Of a stretch of 64,000 bases of DNA, positions 38,429-46,357 are shown piece by piece (the stretch's first letter is position 1; every line of letters begins with the position of its first letter). This stretch comes from Microcella alkaliphila (GTDB taxonomy: Bacteria; Actinomycetota; Actinomycetes; Actinomycetales; Microbacteriaceae), in the NCBI RefSeq assembly GCF_002355395.1, contig NZ_AP017315.1, positions 1,364,001 through 1,428,000 of the forward strand, read 5' to 3'. The position numbers and the translations under genes are program-made. Below the pieces are notes generated by a model. It saw only the letters and a program-made list of their open reading frames with translations, did no database searches and was not told where the DNA came from.

Positions 38429-39237
38429 CGGCAACCGCCAAGTCGGCGTCGGCGCCGCCGTCGGCGCGGCCGCGGAAGCCCCGAACCGGGCCCGGCGCCT
38501 ACCTCGCGGCTCTCGCGGTGATCGCCATCACGGTGTGGGCCGCCGTCGGTATCGAGTTCGACCTGTCACCGCTCTGGACCGATCTGGGGCGCGGATGGTT
38601 CATCATCCAGGAGTTCCTGCAGCCGAACTGGGCGTTCATCGCTCGCACCGTCGGCCCGTGGACCGAAACGCTGTCCATCGCGCTCATCGCGACGACGGTG
38701 GGGTGCACCATCGGACTGGGCATGGCGCTCTTGGCGTCTCGGGTCACCACGGCGAACCCCGTGCTGTATCGCGCGGCCAAGCTGTTTCTGTCGGTCGTGC
38801 GCTCGCTGCCCGACGTCGGCTATGGCCTGCTGTTCTTTGCCCTGGTGGGGGCGGGGTCGCTCGCCGGGATCCTCGCGCTGATCATGTTCAACATCGGCAT
38901 CATTGCGAAGCTCACGAGCGAGACGATCGACGCTGTCGATCGCGGCCCGCTGGAGGCGGCCGACGCGGCGGGCGCGCACGCGTTGCAACGCGCGCGCTAT
39001 GTCGTCACACCGTCGATCCTGCCGAACTATCTCTCGTACTGCCTCTACGTGCTCGAGCTCAACATTCGCGCTTCGGTCGTGATCGGCATCGTGGGCGGCG
39101 GCGGTATTGGCGCAACGCTGAGCGTTGAGTTTGCGCGATTCAACTACTCGAACGTGTCGGCCATCGTCGTGTTGCTCTTTGTCGTGGTGTTCTCGATCGA
39201 CCTCGTGTCGCAGTCGATTCGACGGAGGCTCGCATGA
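38425..39237 (+). CDS. phnE: Phosphonate/phosphite ABC transporter permease (first copy)
   Basis: The protein has 270 residues. About six membrane helices and the PhnE/BPD coupling loop EAADAAGAHALQRARYVVTPS (in part, ~185). RSLPDVGYGLLFFALVG (~130) is typical of this permease subfamily. GTG start in a 4-base overlap with phnC; 4-base overlap with the second permease. The pair likely forms a heterodimeric membrane channel. Confidence 0.9.
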   Translation: MTATAKSASAPPSARPRKPRTGPGAYLAALAVIAITVWAAVGIEFDLSPLWTDLGRGWFIIQEFLQPNWAFIARTVGPWTETLSIALIATTVGCTIGLGMALLASRVTTANPVLYRAAKLFLSVVRSLPDVGYGLLFFALVGAGSLAGILALIMFNIGIIAKLTSETIDAVDRGPLEAADAAGAHALQRARYVVTPSILPNYLSYCLYVLELNIRASVVIGIVGGGGIGATLSVEFARFNYSNVSAIVVLLFVVVFSIDLVSQSIRRRLA

Positions 39238-40100
39238 CCGCCCCCGCCGCGCGCCGCGGAGCGTCGCCGCGCCCCAGCGCCCCGTCCCGCACGCGTTACA
39301 CCCTGATGCAACTCGGCCTCCTGGCCCTGATCGTGATCGCCGTGACCGTGGCGAATGCTCGCTGGGAGCGACTGGCTGAGATTCCCGCGCAGTCACTGGT
39401 GTACGGCGAGCTCATGCTGCGCGGGGTCCTGCAGAACCCCTTTTCCGAGCCATACGCCACCTACTGGAGCGACGCACTGCGACTCATGTTCGAGTCGCTG
39501 CAGATCGCGTGGATCGGCACGGTCATCGGCGCGCTGCTGTCGTTCCCCTTGGCGTTTCTCGCGGCGTCGACGGTGGCCCCGCGCTGGATTGTCTTCCCGA
39601 CCCGGCAGTTTCTGAATATCGTGCGGGCGATCCCCGAGTTGGTGTTCGCGATCGCGATCATGCTGCCGATCTTCGGTCTCGGCCCGCTCGCCGGCGCCCT
39701 GGCGATCGGCGTCGGCTCGATCGGAACCCTGGGCAAGCTCACGAGTGAGGCGATTGAGTCGGTACCGCCCGGCCCCAGCGAGGCGCTGCGAGCAGCCGGA
39801 GCGAGCACGCTGCAGCGCCTGCGGTTTGCCGTAACGCCGCAAATCTTGCCCGAGGTGATTGCCTTCTGGCTCTACCGCTTCGAGATCAATATTCGCGCGA
39901 GCGCCATCCTTGGCATCCTGGGTGCCGGCGGCGTTGGCTCACTGCTCGCCCAGGTGTTTGAGCGCCGCGACTGGGAGCGGGTCGGCATCACGCTTGCCGT
40001 CATCATCATCGTCACGATCATCGTCGACCAGATTTCCGGAGCGGTGCGCCACCGTGTGATCGAGGGTGCGCCCACGTCGAAGCGGACGGCTCTGGTCTAG
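39234..40100 (+). CDS. phnE: Phosphonate/phosphite ABC transporter permease (second copy)
   Basis: The protein has 288 residues. An N-terminal Ala/Pro/Arg-rich cytoplasmic stretch, then about six helices. FLNIVRAIPELVFAIAIMLP (~125) and the coupling loop SEALRAAGASTLQRLRFAVT (~180) parallel those of the first copy, showing an old duplication within the operon. Ends the phn operon; no hairpin terminator was noticed before the ssuB upstream region. Confidence 0.9.
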   Translation: MTAPAARRGASPRPSAPSRTRYTLMQLGLLALIVIAVTVANARWERLAEIPAQSLVYGELMLRGVLQNPFSEPYATYWSDALRLMFESLQIAWIGTVIGALLSFPLAFLAASTVAPRWIVFPTRQFLNIVRAIPELVFAIAIMLPIFGLGPLAGALAIGVGSIGTLGKLTSEAIESVPPGPSEALRAAGASTLQRLRFAVTPQILPEVIAFWLYRFEINIRASAILGILGAGGVGSLLAQVFERRDWERVGITLAVIIIVTIIVDQISGAVRHRVIEGAPTSKRTALV

Positions 40101-40128
40101 GCACGCGTCGAGGCGCCCCAGGATGCCT

Positions 40129-40203
40129 GTGTGACGCAATGTTTCACCGGGTGTCACACTGTGTCGCCTGCGCTTGAGGCGTGACGACGCGGCTCCGTAC
40201 CGT
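40129..40203 (+). promoter_or_regulatory. ssuB upstream region: inverted repeat and leaderless -10
   Basis: GTGTGAC (40129-40135) and GTCACAC (40153-40159) form a 7-bp inverted repeat with a 17-bp gap, and TACCGT at 40198-40203 ends 6 bases before ATG 40210. The repeat lies about 40-70 bases upstream of the predicted transcript start, a normal place for a sulfur-responsive regulator, but the regulator is not identified. Confidence 0.45.
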
Positions 40204-40209
40204 GGCGGC

Positions 40210-41028
40210 ATGACGTTCACCGCTCCCTCGACTCTGGCGACCTCGCCCGCACTTCCCGTGCGCCTGTCGGGCGTGGGGCGCTCGTTCACCGACGACGCCG
40301 GCTCGGGGGAGCGCCCCGTGCTCCGCGACGTCGACCTCGACATCGCCGCCGGTGAAATCGTCGCCTTGATCGGTGCCTCCGGCTGCGGAAAATCGACGCT
40401 GCTGCGTCAGATCAGCGGCTTGGATGCGCCCACCACCGGCTCGGTCACGATCGGCGGCGAGGCGGTCGCCCCCGCCGATCAGCGCTGCGCGGTCGCCTTT
40501 CAGGAGCCGCGTCTGCTGCCCTGGCGGTCCATTTCTCGCAACGTCGAACTGGGCATCCCGCGCAGCCTCGACCGCGCCGCCGGTCGTGAGCGTGTTGCCG
40601 AGTTGCTCGAACTCGTTCAGCTCACCGACGCCGCCGCGCTGCGCCCCCGTCAGATCTCGGGCGGCATGGCTCAGCGGGTGTCGCTGGCCCGCGCGCTCGC
40701 GCGCGGCCCGGGCGTGCTGCTCCTCGACGAGCCCTTCGGCGCGCTGGATGCGCTCACCCGCCTGACGATGCAAGACCTGCTGGTCGACATCCACGCCGTC
40801 GAGCCGGCCACGATCGTGCTCGTCACCCACGATGTCGACGAGGCGCTCACCCTCGCCGACCGTGTTGTCCTTCTCGGACGGGACCCCGACGGAGCGCCCG
40901 GGGCGAGCATCCGCCGCATCGTTGACGTGCCCGGAACGCGGCCGCGCGACCGGGCTGACGCCCAGCTCGCCGAGTTGCGCGCCGAGCTGCTCGACGCGCT
41001 CGGCGTCGACAGCCATCACGGCCACTAG
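40210..41028 (+). CDS. ssuB: Aliphatic sulfonate-type ABC transporter ATP-binding protein
   Basis: The protein has 272 residues from ATG 40210. Walker A LIGASGCGKSTLLRQI (~56), the Q-loop AFQEPRLLPWRS (~96), signature QISGGMAQRVSLARAL (~150), Walker B VLLLDEPFGALD and the switch His in LVTHDVDEAL. The PRLLPWRS sequence is characteristic of the SsuB/TauB/nitrate branch. The gene order ssuB-A-C with no monooxygenase ssuD nearby leaves desulfonation to genes elsewhere. Confidence 0.9.
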   Translation: MTFTAPSTLATSPALPVRLSGVGRSFTDDAGSGERPVLRDVDLDIAAGEIVALIGASGCGKSTLLRQISGLDAPTTGSVTIGGEAVAPADQRCAVAFQEPRLLPWRSISRNVELGIPRSLDRAAGRERVAELLELVQLTDAAALRPRQISGGMAQRVSLARALARGPGVLLLDEPFGALDALTRLTMQDLLVDIHAVEPATIVLVTHDVDEALTLADRVVLLGRDPDGAPGASIRRIVDVPGTRPRDRADAQLAELRAELLDALGVDSHHGH

Positions 41029-41094
41029 ACCGCACCACCCCGCACCACCCGCCACCACCCCAACCGCCCTCTGGCACACACGAAAGGCACCACC

Positions 41095-42132
41095 ATGACT
41101 CGCCGTCCCCTCATCTCGCTCGCCGCCGTCGCCGCTGTCGCGACGATGGCGATGACGGGTTGCGTCGCAGGCGAGGGCAGTGCCATCGCTCCCGAGCCCA
41201 CCGAAAGCGCCGCCGCGGGGGAGTGGTCGAGCGACCGCCTCTCGCTCGACTTCGCGACCTACAACCCGCTCAGCCTGATCATTCGCGACCAGGGCTGGCT
41301 CGAGGCCGAGCTCGGCGACGACGTCGAGGTGGTCTGGACCCAGTCTCTCGGCTCGAACCGCGCGAACGAGGGCCTGCGCGCGGGCGAGCTCGACCTCGGC
41401 TCGACGGCCGGCTCGGCCGCGCTGCTGGCCCGCGCCAACGGCTCGCCGATTCGCACGGTCGCCGTGTACACGCAGCCGGAGTGGGCGGCAATTGTCGCGC
41501 CAGAGGGTTCCGACATCACCGAGGTCTCCGACCTGCGCGGCAAGACGGTTGCCGTCACCTTCGGCACCGACCCCTACTTCTTCCTGCTGCAGGCGTTGGA
41601 GGAGGCCGGTGTCGACCCGTCCGAGGTGTCTATTCAGAACCTCCAGCACGCCGACGGAGCTGCGGCCCTCGCCAACGGCACGGTCGACGCCTGGTCGGGG
41701 CTCGACCCCATCATGGCCTCCGCCGAGGCGACCGGCGCGACGCTCGTCTACCGCAACATCGACTTCAACTCCTACGGCGTGCTGAACGCGACGGAGGAGT
41801 TCGCCGAGCGCAGCCCCGATCTGTTGCAGCTCGTTGTCGACGCCTACGAGCGGGCTCGCCAGTGGGCGCTCGAGAACCCCGAGGAGACCGCCGAGATTCT
41901 CGCCGAGGTGGGCGCGATCGACATCGACATCGCTCGCGTCGTGCTGCTCGAGCGAACCGTGATCGACCTCGACCCGGTGCCCGGCGACGTGCAGCTCGAC
42001 GTGCTCACGACGATCGGCCCGATCCAGGTCGCCAACGGCGACATTGCCTCGCAAGACGCGGTGGATGCGGCTCTCGCCGAACTGTTCCTGCCCGACTTCG
42101 CCCGGAACGCCGACCCCAGTCGGTTCGAGTAG
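41095..42132 (+). CDS. ssuA: Aliphatic sulfonate-type ABC transporter substrate-binding lipoprotein
   Basis: The protein has 345 residues. Signal peptide with lipobox MTGC (~20). The SsuA/NMT1-like fold is shown by SLIIRDQGWLEAEL (~58), SNRANEGLRAGELDLGSTAG (in part, ~85) and VYTQPEWAAIVAPEGSD (~122). GAAAGG SD 8 bases before ATG. Sulfonate specificity is inferred from the SsuBC partners; taurine or other organosulfur ligands are possible. Confidence 0.88.
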   Translation: MTRRPLISLAAVAAVATMAMTGCVAGEGSAIAPEPTESAAAGEWSSDRLSLDFATYNPLSLIIRDQGWLEAELGDDVEVVWTQSLGSNRANEGLRAGELDLGSTAGSAALLARANGSPIRTVAVYTQPEWAAIVAPEGSDITEVSDLRGKTVAVTFGTDPYFFLLQALEEAGVDPSEVSIQNLQHADGAAALANGTVDAWSGLDPIMASAEATGATLVYRNIDFNSYGVLNATEEFAERSPDLLQLVVDAYERARQWALENPEETAEILAEVGAIDIDIARVVLLERTVIDLDPVPGDVQLDVLTTIGPIQVANGDIASQDAVDAALAELFLPDFARNADPSRFE

Positions 42133-42149
42133 CCCGGAGGACGCCAGCC

Positions 42150-43046
42150 ATGGCCCTTGACCAGCGCACCAGCGCAACCGCGACGCGGCGACCCGAGGAA
42201 TCGGGCCGCCGCGTCGCGGCGCCCACCGTCGCCGGCTCTGACGTCGGCTCGTCAGGAATAGACCGCAGGCCCGCGCGCGATCGCGGACCGCGCGGCCGTC
42301 GACTCGGTTACGTCGCCCTCGGCGCCGCATTGCCGATCCTGATTCTCGTCCTGTGGCAGCTCGCCTCGACCCTCGGCTGGGTTCCGGCGCATCGCCTGCC
42401 GACGCCCGAGTCGGTTGTGCTGGCCGCGATCGACCTCGGCGAGCGCGGGCTTCTCGGCCTCTACGTGGCGATCTCGACCCAACGCGTGGTGATCGGCTTC
42501 GCGCTCGGCGCGATCGTGGGACTCGTACTCGGTGCCATCGTCGGGCTCTCGAAGCTTGCCGACGGCGCTCTCGCGCCGACGGTCGGGGCCCTGCGCGCCG
42601 TGCCGTCGCTCGCCTGGGCTCCGCTGCTCATGCTCTACATCGGCTTCGGTGAAGACTCGAAGGTAGCCCTCGTTGCCATTGGTGCTGCCTTCCCCGTGTA
42701 CACGACGGTCGCCGGGGCGCTGCGCCATGTCGACCGCCAGCTCGTCGAGCTCGGCCGCGCCTACGGCTACCGCGGTGTGTCGCTGCTCGCGACCGTGCAG
42801 CTGCCCGCGATCGTTCCCTCCGTTGTCTCGGGCCTGCGGCTCGCGCTCGCGCAGTCGTGGCTGTTCCTGGTCGCCGCCGAACTGGTGGGGTCAACCATGG
42901 GATTGGGCTTCCTGCTGATCGAGTCGCAGAACAATGGCCGCATCGACCGGCTCTTCCTGGCGATCGTGTTGCTCGCCATCCTCGGCAAGACCACGGACGC
43001 ACTTGTCGGGTTGGGAGAGCGTCAGCTGCTGAAGCGCTGGGGCTGA
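42150..43046 (+). CDS. ssuC: Aliphatic sulfonate-type ABC transporter permease
   Basis: The protein has 298 residues from ATG 42150, preceded by GGAGG at 42136-42140. An Arg/Ala-rich cytoplasmic N-terminus (~1-52), then about six helices; the coupling segment VELGRAYGYRGVSLLATVQL (~195) and AQSWLFLVAAELVGSTMGLG (~240) match SsuC/TauC permeases. Ends the ssu operon, followed by a strong terminator. Confidence 0.92.
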   Translation: MALDQRTSATATRRPEESGRRVAAPTVAGSDVGSSGIDRRPARDRGPRGRRLGYVALGAALPILILVLWQLASTLGWVPAHRLPTPESVVLAAIDLGERGLLGLYVAISTQRVVIGFALGAIVGLVLGAIVGLSKLADGALAPTVGALRAVPSLAWAPLLMLYIGFGEDSKVALVAIGAAFPVYTTVAGALRHVDRQLVELGRAYGYRGVSLLATVQLPAIVPSVVSGLRLALAQSWLFLVAAELVGSTMGLGFLLIESQNNGRIDRLFLAIVLLAILGKTTDALVGLGERQLLKRWG

Positions 43047-43071
43047 GCCCCGCGCATCCCGCGCGCACGCA

Positions 43072-43111
43072 AACGCGCCCCGCGCCGCCCCACGGCGGCG
43101 CGGGGCGCGTT
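43072..43111 (+). terminator. Strong hairpin terminator after ssuC
   Basis: An 18-bp perfect stem (43072-43089 with 43094-43111) closes a 4-base CCAC-type loop. One of the strongest hairpins in the window; it insulates the ssu operon from the next promoter, whose -35 begins 5 bases later. Confidence 0.85.
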
Positions 43112-43115
43112 GCGC

Positions 43116-43168
43116 TTGACAGGAGGAGCGACGCGAGCGACCATTGCGTATGTTGTCTAACAGACAAC
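43116..43168 (+). promoter_or_regulatory. Promoter and palindromic operator of the NTF2/NCS1/cyclase operon
   Basis: TTGACA at 43116-43121 is a perfect -35 hexamer. GTTGTCT (43152-43158), AAC, AGACAAC (43162-43168) is a 17-bp palindrome of the type bound by GntR/FadR-family regulators, and overlaps a TATGTT -10-like box (43149-43154). No regulator gene is adjacent. The position predicts repression by occlusion, relieved by a pathway metabolite. Confidence 0.6.
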
Positions 43169-43212
43169 GATTGGTGCACTAGAGGCACCTGACTGCGCAG
43201 GGAAGGACACCG

Positions 43213-43629
43213 ATGTCGAGCACGACCGCCGCCGCACCGCTGACGGAAGCAGAGGTCACCGCCGCGGCCGCTCGCATCGTCGACGCCTTCGCCCGCACCG
43301 ACACGAACGCCTACTTTGCCGAGTTCGATCCCGCGGCGACGTTCGTGTTTCACCCCGAAGCGTCCCGCCTCGACAGTCGAGCCGACTATGAGAAGCTCTG
43401 GGCGAGCTGGCTCGCCGAGGGGTGGCGGGTGGTCTCGTGCGTGAGCAATGAACCGCTCGTTCAGCTGCTCGGTGAGACGGCGATCTTCACGCACACGGTC
43501 ACGACGACAGCGGGCGTGCCCGGAGGCGACGCGACAACCCTCGAGCGCGAGACGATCGTGTTCCAGCGCCAGACAGACGGCAGCGTGCTCGCCGTGCACG
43601 AACACCTGTCGACGGCCCCCACGACCTGA
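43213..43629 (+). CDS. NTF2-like/SnoaL-type (DUF4440-like) protein
   Basis: This 138-residue cytoplasmic single-domain protein shows a cone-shaped alpha+beta fold suggested by AAARIVDAFARTDTNAYF (~20), the FVFHPEASRLDSRADYEKLW segment (in part, ~50) and VLAVHEHLSTAP at the end. Such proteins are small enzymes or ligand-binding subunits. GGAAGG lies before the ATG. First gene of a three-gene operon, 36 bases before the NCS1 permease. Substrate unknown. Confidence 0.8.
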   Translation: MSSTTAAAPLTEAEVTAAAARIVDAFARTDTNAYFAEFDPAATFVFHPEASRLDSRADYEKLWASWLAEGWRVVSCVSNEPLVQLLGETAIFTHTVTTTAGVPGGDATTLERETIVFQRQTDGSVLAVHEHLSTAPTT

Positions 43630-43665
43630 TTCACCCCCCCACCCCACCCGACAAAGGAGTCACCG

Positions 43666-45084
43666 ATGTCCACCACGACCGCTCGCCCCTCAGCGTGGCG
43701 CCGCCTGTCTGACCGGCTCGAAGCCAACGCCGACGGCTCGGGCCCGCTGCGCGGAAGCCTGACCTGGCGCCGGATCGCCATGATCTGGCTCGCTTCGAAC
43801 TTTGTCGTCACGACCATGCTGACGGGCACCATCTTCGTGCCCGGCGTCGGCTACGGCGAAGCGCTGATGCTGATTCTCGTTGGCTCGATCATCGGTGGTG
43901 CCGTGCTCGTCACGGTGGGGGCCATCGGCACCCGCACGGGCCTCGCCACGATGTCGCTCACGCGCGGCGCCTTCGGCACGCGTGGTTCGCTTCTTCCCGT
44001 CGCCGCGAACCTGCTGATTCTGCTCGGCTGGAGCTGGGTGCAGGCGATGCTCGCGGGCATCACCGTCGACTTCGTCGTCGCCGAGTTCACGGGCTACTCG
44101 AACCCCGCTCTGTTCGCCGTAATCTGCCAGCTGATCGTCGTTGGCCTCGCGATCTTCGGCCACGAGGGCATCAGCCGGGTCGAGCCGTGGCTCGCCGTGG
44201 TCATGATCGGCATCATCGGGTACGTCCTGACCGTCGCATTCACGACCTTCCCGCCGAGCGCCTACTTCGCGGTTCCCGCCGACGCCTCGATCGGGCTGAC
44301 GAACCTCACCGTGCTCGACATCGTGATCGCGACCGCCATCTCCTGGACGGTCTTGTCGGCCGACTTCAACCGCCTTGGCCGCAGCACGCGCCCGACCGTG
44401 GTCGGTTCGGGTGTCGGCTACGTCGTCTCGACCTTCCTGTCGATGACGCTCGGCGCCACCGCGATCGCCTACGTCGTGCTTGCTGGCGGCGAGGTCGTCG
44501 AGTTCGACCCGGGCGTCATCGTCGGCGAGTTCGGCGTCGCGCTGGCCGCCGTCATCTTCGTCTCGGTGATGGCGACCAACACGCTCGTCGTCTACGGCAT
44601 GACCACGTCGGCCATCAACGCGCTGCCGCGCCTGAAGCTCCGCTTCCTGCCGACCGCGCTCGTGATCGGCGCGATCACGGTCATCGGCTCGACGTTCCTC
44701 GGCCTCCTCGGCCTCTTCATCGACTTCCTGTTCGTGATCGGGGCGATCTTCATTCCCGTGTTCGCGATCATGATCGTCGACTACTACGTCGTCAACCGTC
44801 GCGTCTACACGGCCGACATCCTGAAGCACCGCGGTGGCCGGTACTGGTTCACCGGCGGCGTGAACATTCCGATGATCATCGTGTGGGTGCTCGGATTCGG
44901 CTTCTCGTTGCTGCTGACCTACCAGTTCCCGAGCCCCATCGGTGCGACGATTCCGGCATTCGTGTTCACGGTCGTGATCGCTGTTGCCGCCGCAGCGCTG
45001 ACGGGCCGCCTGACGCGCGACGGCTCCGAGCCCGAGCACCAGCACCTCGCGGACGCCGCACCCGAACGGGCGGTCGAGGCGTAG
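43666..45084 (+). CDS. NCS1-family (cytosine/purine permease-like) transporter
   Basis: The protein has 472 residues with about twelve membrane helices. NCS1 marks include GSLTWRRIAMIWLASNF (~28), ATMSLTRGAFGTRGS (~97), LGWSWVQAMLAGI (~120) and SADFNRLGRSTRP (~227). NCS1 carriers take up nucleobases, hydantoins, allantoin or thiamine-type compounds with H+ or Na+. AAAGGAG SD 6 bases before ATG. The location between an NTF2-like protein and a cyclase-family hydrolase suggests it imports the substrate of that hydrolase. Confidence 0.88.
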   Translation: MSTTTARPSAWRRLSDRLEANADGSGPLRGSLTWRRIAMIWLASNFVVTTMLTGTIFVPGVGYGEALMLILVGSIIGGAVLVTVGAIGTRTGLATMSLTRGAFGTRGSLLPVAANLLILLGWSWVQAMLAGITVDFVVAEFTGYSNPALFAVICQLIVVGLAIFGHEGISRVEPWLAVVMIGIIGYVLTVAFTTFPPSAYFAVPADASIGLTNLTVLDIVIATAISWTVLSADFNRLGRSTRPTVVGSGVGYVVSTFLSMTLGATAIAYVVLAGGEVVEFDPGVIVGEFGVALAAVIFVSVMATNTLVVYGMTTSAINALPRLKLRFLPTALVIGAITVIGSTFLGLLGLFIDFLFVIGAIFIPVFAIMIVDYYVVNRRVYTADILKHRGGRYWFTGGVNIPMIIVWVLGFGFSLLLTYQFPSPIGATIPAFVFTVVIAVAAAALTGRLTRDGSEPEHQHLADAAPERAVEA

Positions 45085-45093
45085 CCTCTGGGG

Positions 45094-45765
45094 ATGCTGA
45101 TCGATCTGAGCCACCCGATCGCCGGGGGGATGACCGTCTTCCCCGGCGATCCGGCGGTCTCGATCGAGAACGCGGCGAGCATCGAGACCGACGGCTTCCG
45201 CGTCAGCTCCCTCCACCTGGGTACCCACACCGGCACCCACCTGGATGCTCCCGCGCACTCCATCGCGGACGGCGCCACCCTCGAGGCGGTCGCCCTCGAC
45301 GACCTGGTCGCCCCGCTCGTCGTGCTCGACGCGACGGGCCGCGCCGCCCGAGACCGCATCGGTGTCGACGTGCTGAACGCCGCACCGGAGATCGCGCCCG
45401 GTGACATCGTCGCGGTGCGGACAGGCTGGGACGCGCGATTTGGCGACGATACGTACCTCGAGCATCCCGTCATCGACGTTGCTCTCGCGACCGCGCTCTG
45501 GCACCGTGGCGTGCGTGTGCTGGGCGTCGACACCCTGAACCCCGATGCGTCGTGGCCGGGTGACAACGGCGCCTGGGCACTTCCCGTACACGAGTTCTGG
45601 CTCGGTAACGGGGGAGTGATCGTCGAAAACCTGGCAGCCCTTGACCGCGTGCCCACGAGCGGGGCCGAGGCGATCATCCTGCCGCTGCGCCTCGATGGGC
45701 TCGACGGCGCTCCCGTGCGAGCCGTCGCTCGCGTGCCGGACGAGCAGGCCGCCAGCGACCGGTAG
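45094..45765 (+). CDS. Cyclase-family metal-dependent hydrolase (kynurenine formamidase-like fold)
   Basis: The protein has 223 residues. The family metal-binding motif HTGTHLDAPAHS (~47) is intact, with DLSHPIAGGMTVFPGDP at the N-terminus and a second conserved block VRTGWDARFG then GVDTLNPD (~110-150). Members hydrolyse amides in kynurenine formamide, isatin or ring-opened N-heterocycles. Nine bases after the NCS1 gene, last of the operon. The stop TAG is part of the TAGAGT -10 of pyrR. The precise substrate is unknown. Confidence 0.86.
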   Translation: MLIDLSHPIAGGMTVFPGDPAVSIENAASIETDGFRVSSLHLGTHTGTHLDAPAHSIADGATLEAVALDDLVAPLVVLDATGRAARDRIGVDVLNAAPEIAPGDIVAVRTGWDARFGDDTYLEHPVIDVALATALWHRGVRVLGVDTLNPDASWPGDNGAWALPVHEFWLGNGGVIVENLAALDRVPTSGAEAIILPLRLDGLDGAPVRAVARVPDEQAASDR

Positions 45766-45821
45766 AGTGGTGAGCGACCCAGACGTCCTTTAAGCACCGT
45801 CCTGTGAGGCGGGGAAGGAGG
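45763..45821 (+). promoter_or_regulatory. pyr operon promoter and PyrR-binding leader
   Basis: TAGAGT (45763-45768) is the likely -10. The ~50-nt leader has a hairpin with one bulged base, CCGTCC (45797-45802) / GGCGG (45808-45812); its centre reads TCCTGTGAGG, matching the conserved PyrR recognition loop UCCNGNGAGG. The SD AAGGAGG (45815-45821) begins only 3 bases after the hairpin. PyrR bound with UMP would hide the SD, so control is probably translational, as proposed for mycobacteria. Confidence 0.75.
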
Positions 45822-45826
45822 TCGCG

Positions 45827-46357
45827 ATGTCCGCACGCCCTGTGCTGCAGACAGCCGACATTGCCCGCGCGCTGCGCCGTATCGCCCACGAAATCCTCGA
45901 GGCACGACGCGGTGACGGCCGTCTCGTCTTCCTCGGCATTCCGACTCGCGGAGCCGCCCTCGCCGAGCGCCTGCACGCCATCGTGGAGGAGATCGAGCCC
46001 GGCGTCGCCGAGGCCGGCACCCTCGATGTGACGATGCACCGCGACGACTTGGGGCGAAGCGCAACCCGCGCCCCCTCGCCGACCCGCATCCCCTCTGGCG
46101 GCATCGATGACGCGGTCGTCGTCCTCGTCGACGACGTGTTGTTCTCCGGCCGCACCGTGCGCGCCGCCCTCGACGCGCTCGCCGACCACGGTCGACCGCG
46201 CGCCGTGCGGCTCGCCGTGCTGGTCGACCGCGGGCACCGCGAACTGCCGATCCGCGCCGATTTTGTCGGCAAGAACCTGCCATCGGCGACCAGCGAGCGC
46301 GTGTTCGTGCGCCTCACCGAGGTCGACGGCGTCGATGAGGTGGCGATCAGCTCATGA
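45827..46357 (+). CDS. pyrR: Bifunctional pyrimidine operon regulator / uracil phosphoribosyltransferase PyrR
   Basis: The protein has 176 residues. The phosphoribosyltransferase PRPP loop [20 protein letters not shown] (in part, ~98) and [17 protein letters not shown] (~38) are present, with the basic RNA-binding residues THRDDL-like [10 protein letters not shown] (~70). It binds the pyr leader with UMP and represses the operon. AAGGAGG SD 5 bases before the ATG lies next to its own binding hairpin. Overlaps pyrB by 4 bases. Confidence 0.95.
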   Translation: MSARPVLQTADIARALRRIAHEILEARRGDGRLVFLGIPTRGAALAERLHAIVEEIEPGVAEAGTLDVTMHRDDLGRSATRAPSPTRIPSGGIDDAVVVLVDDVLFSGRTVRAALDALADHGRPRAVRLAVLVDRGHRELPIRADFVGKNLPSATSERVFVRLTEVDGVDEVAISS

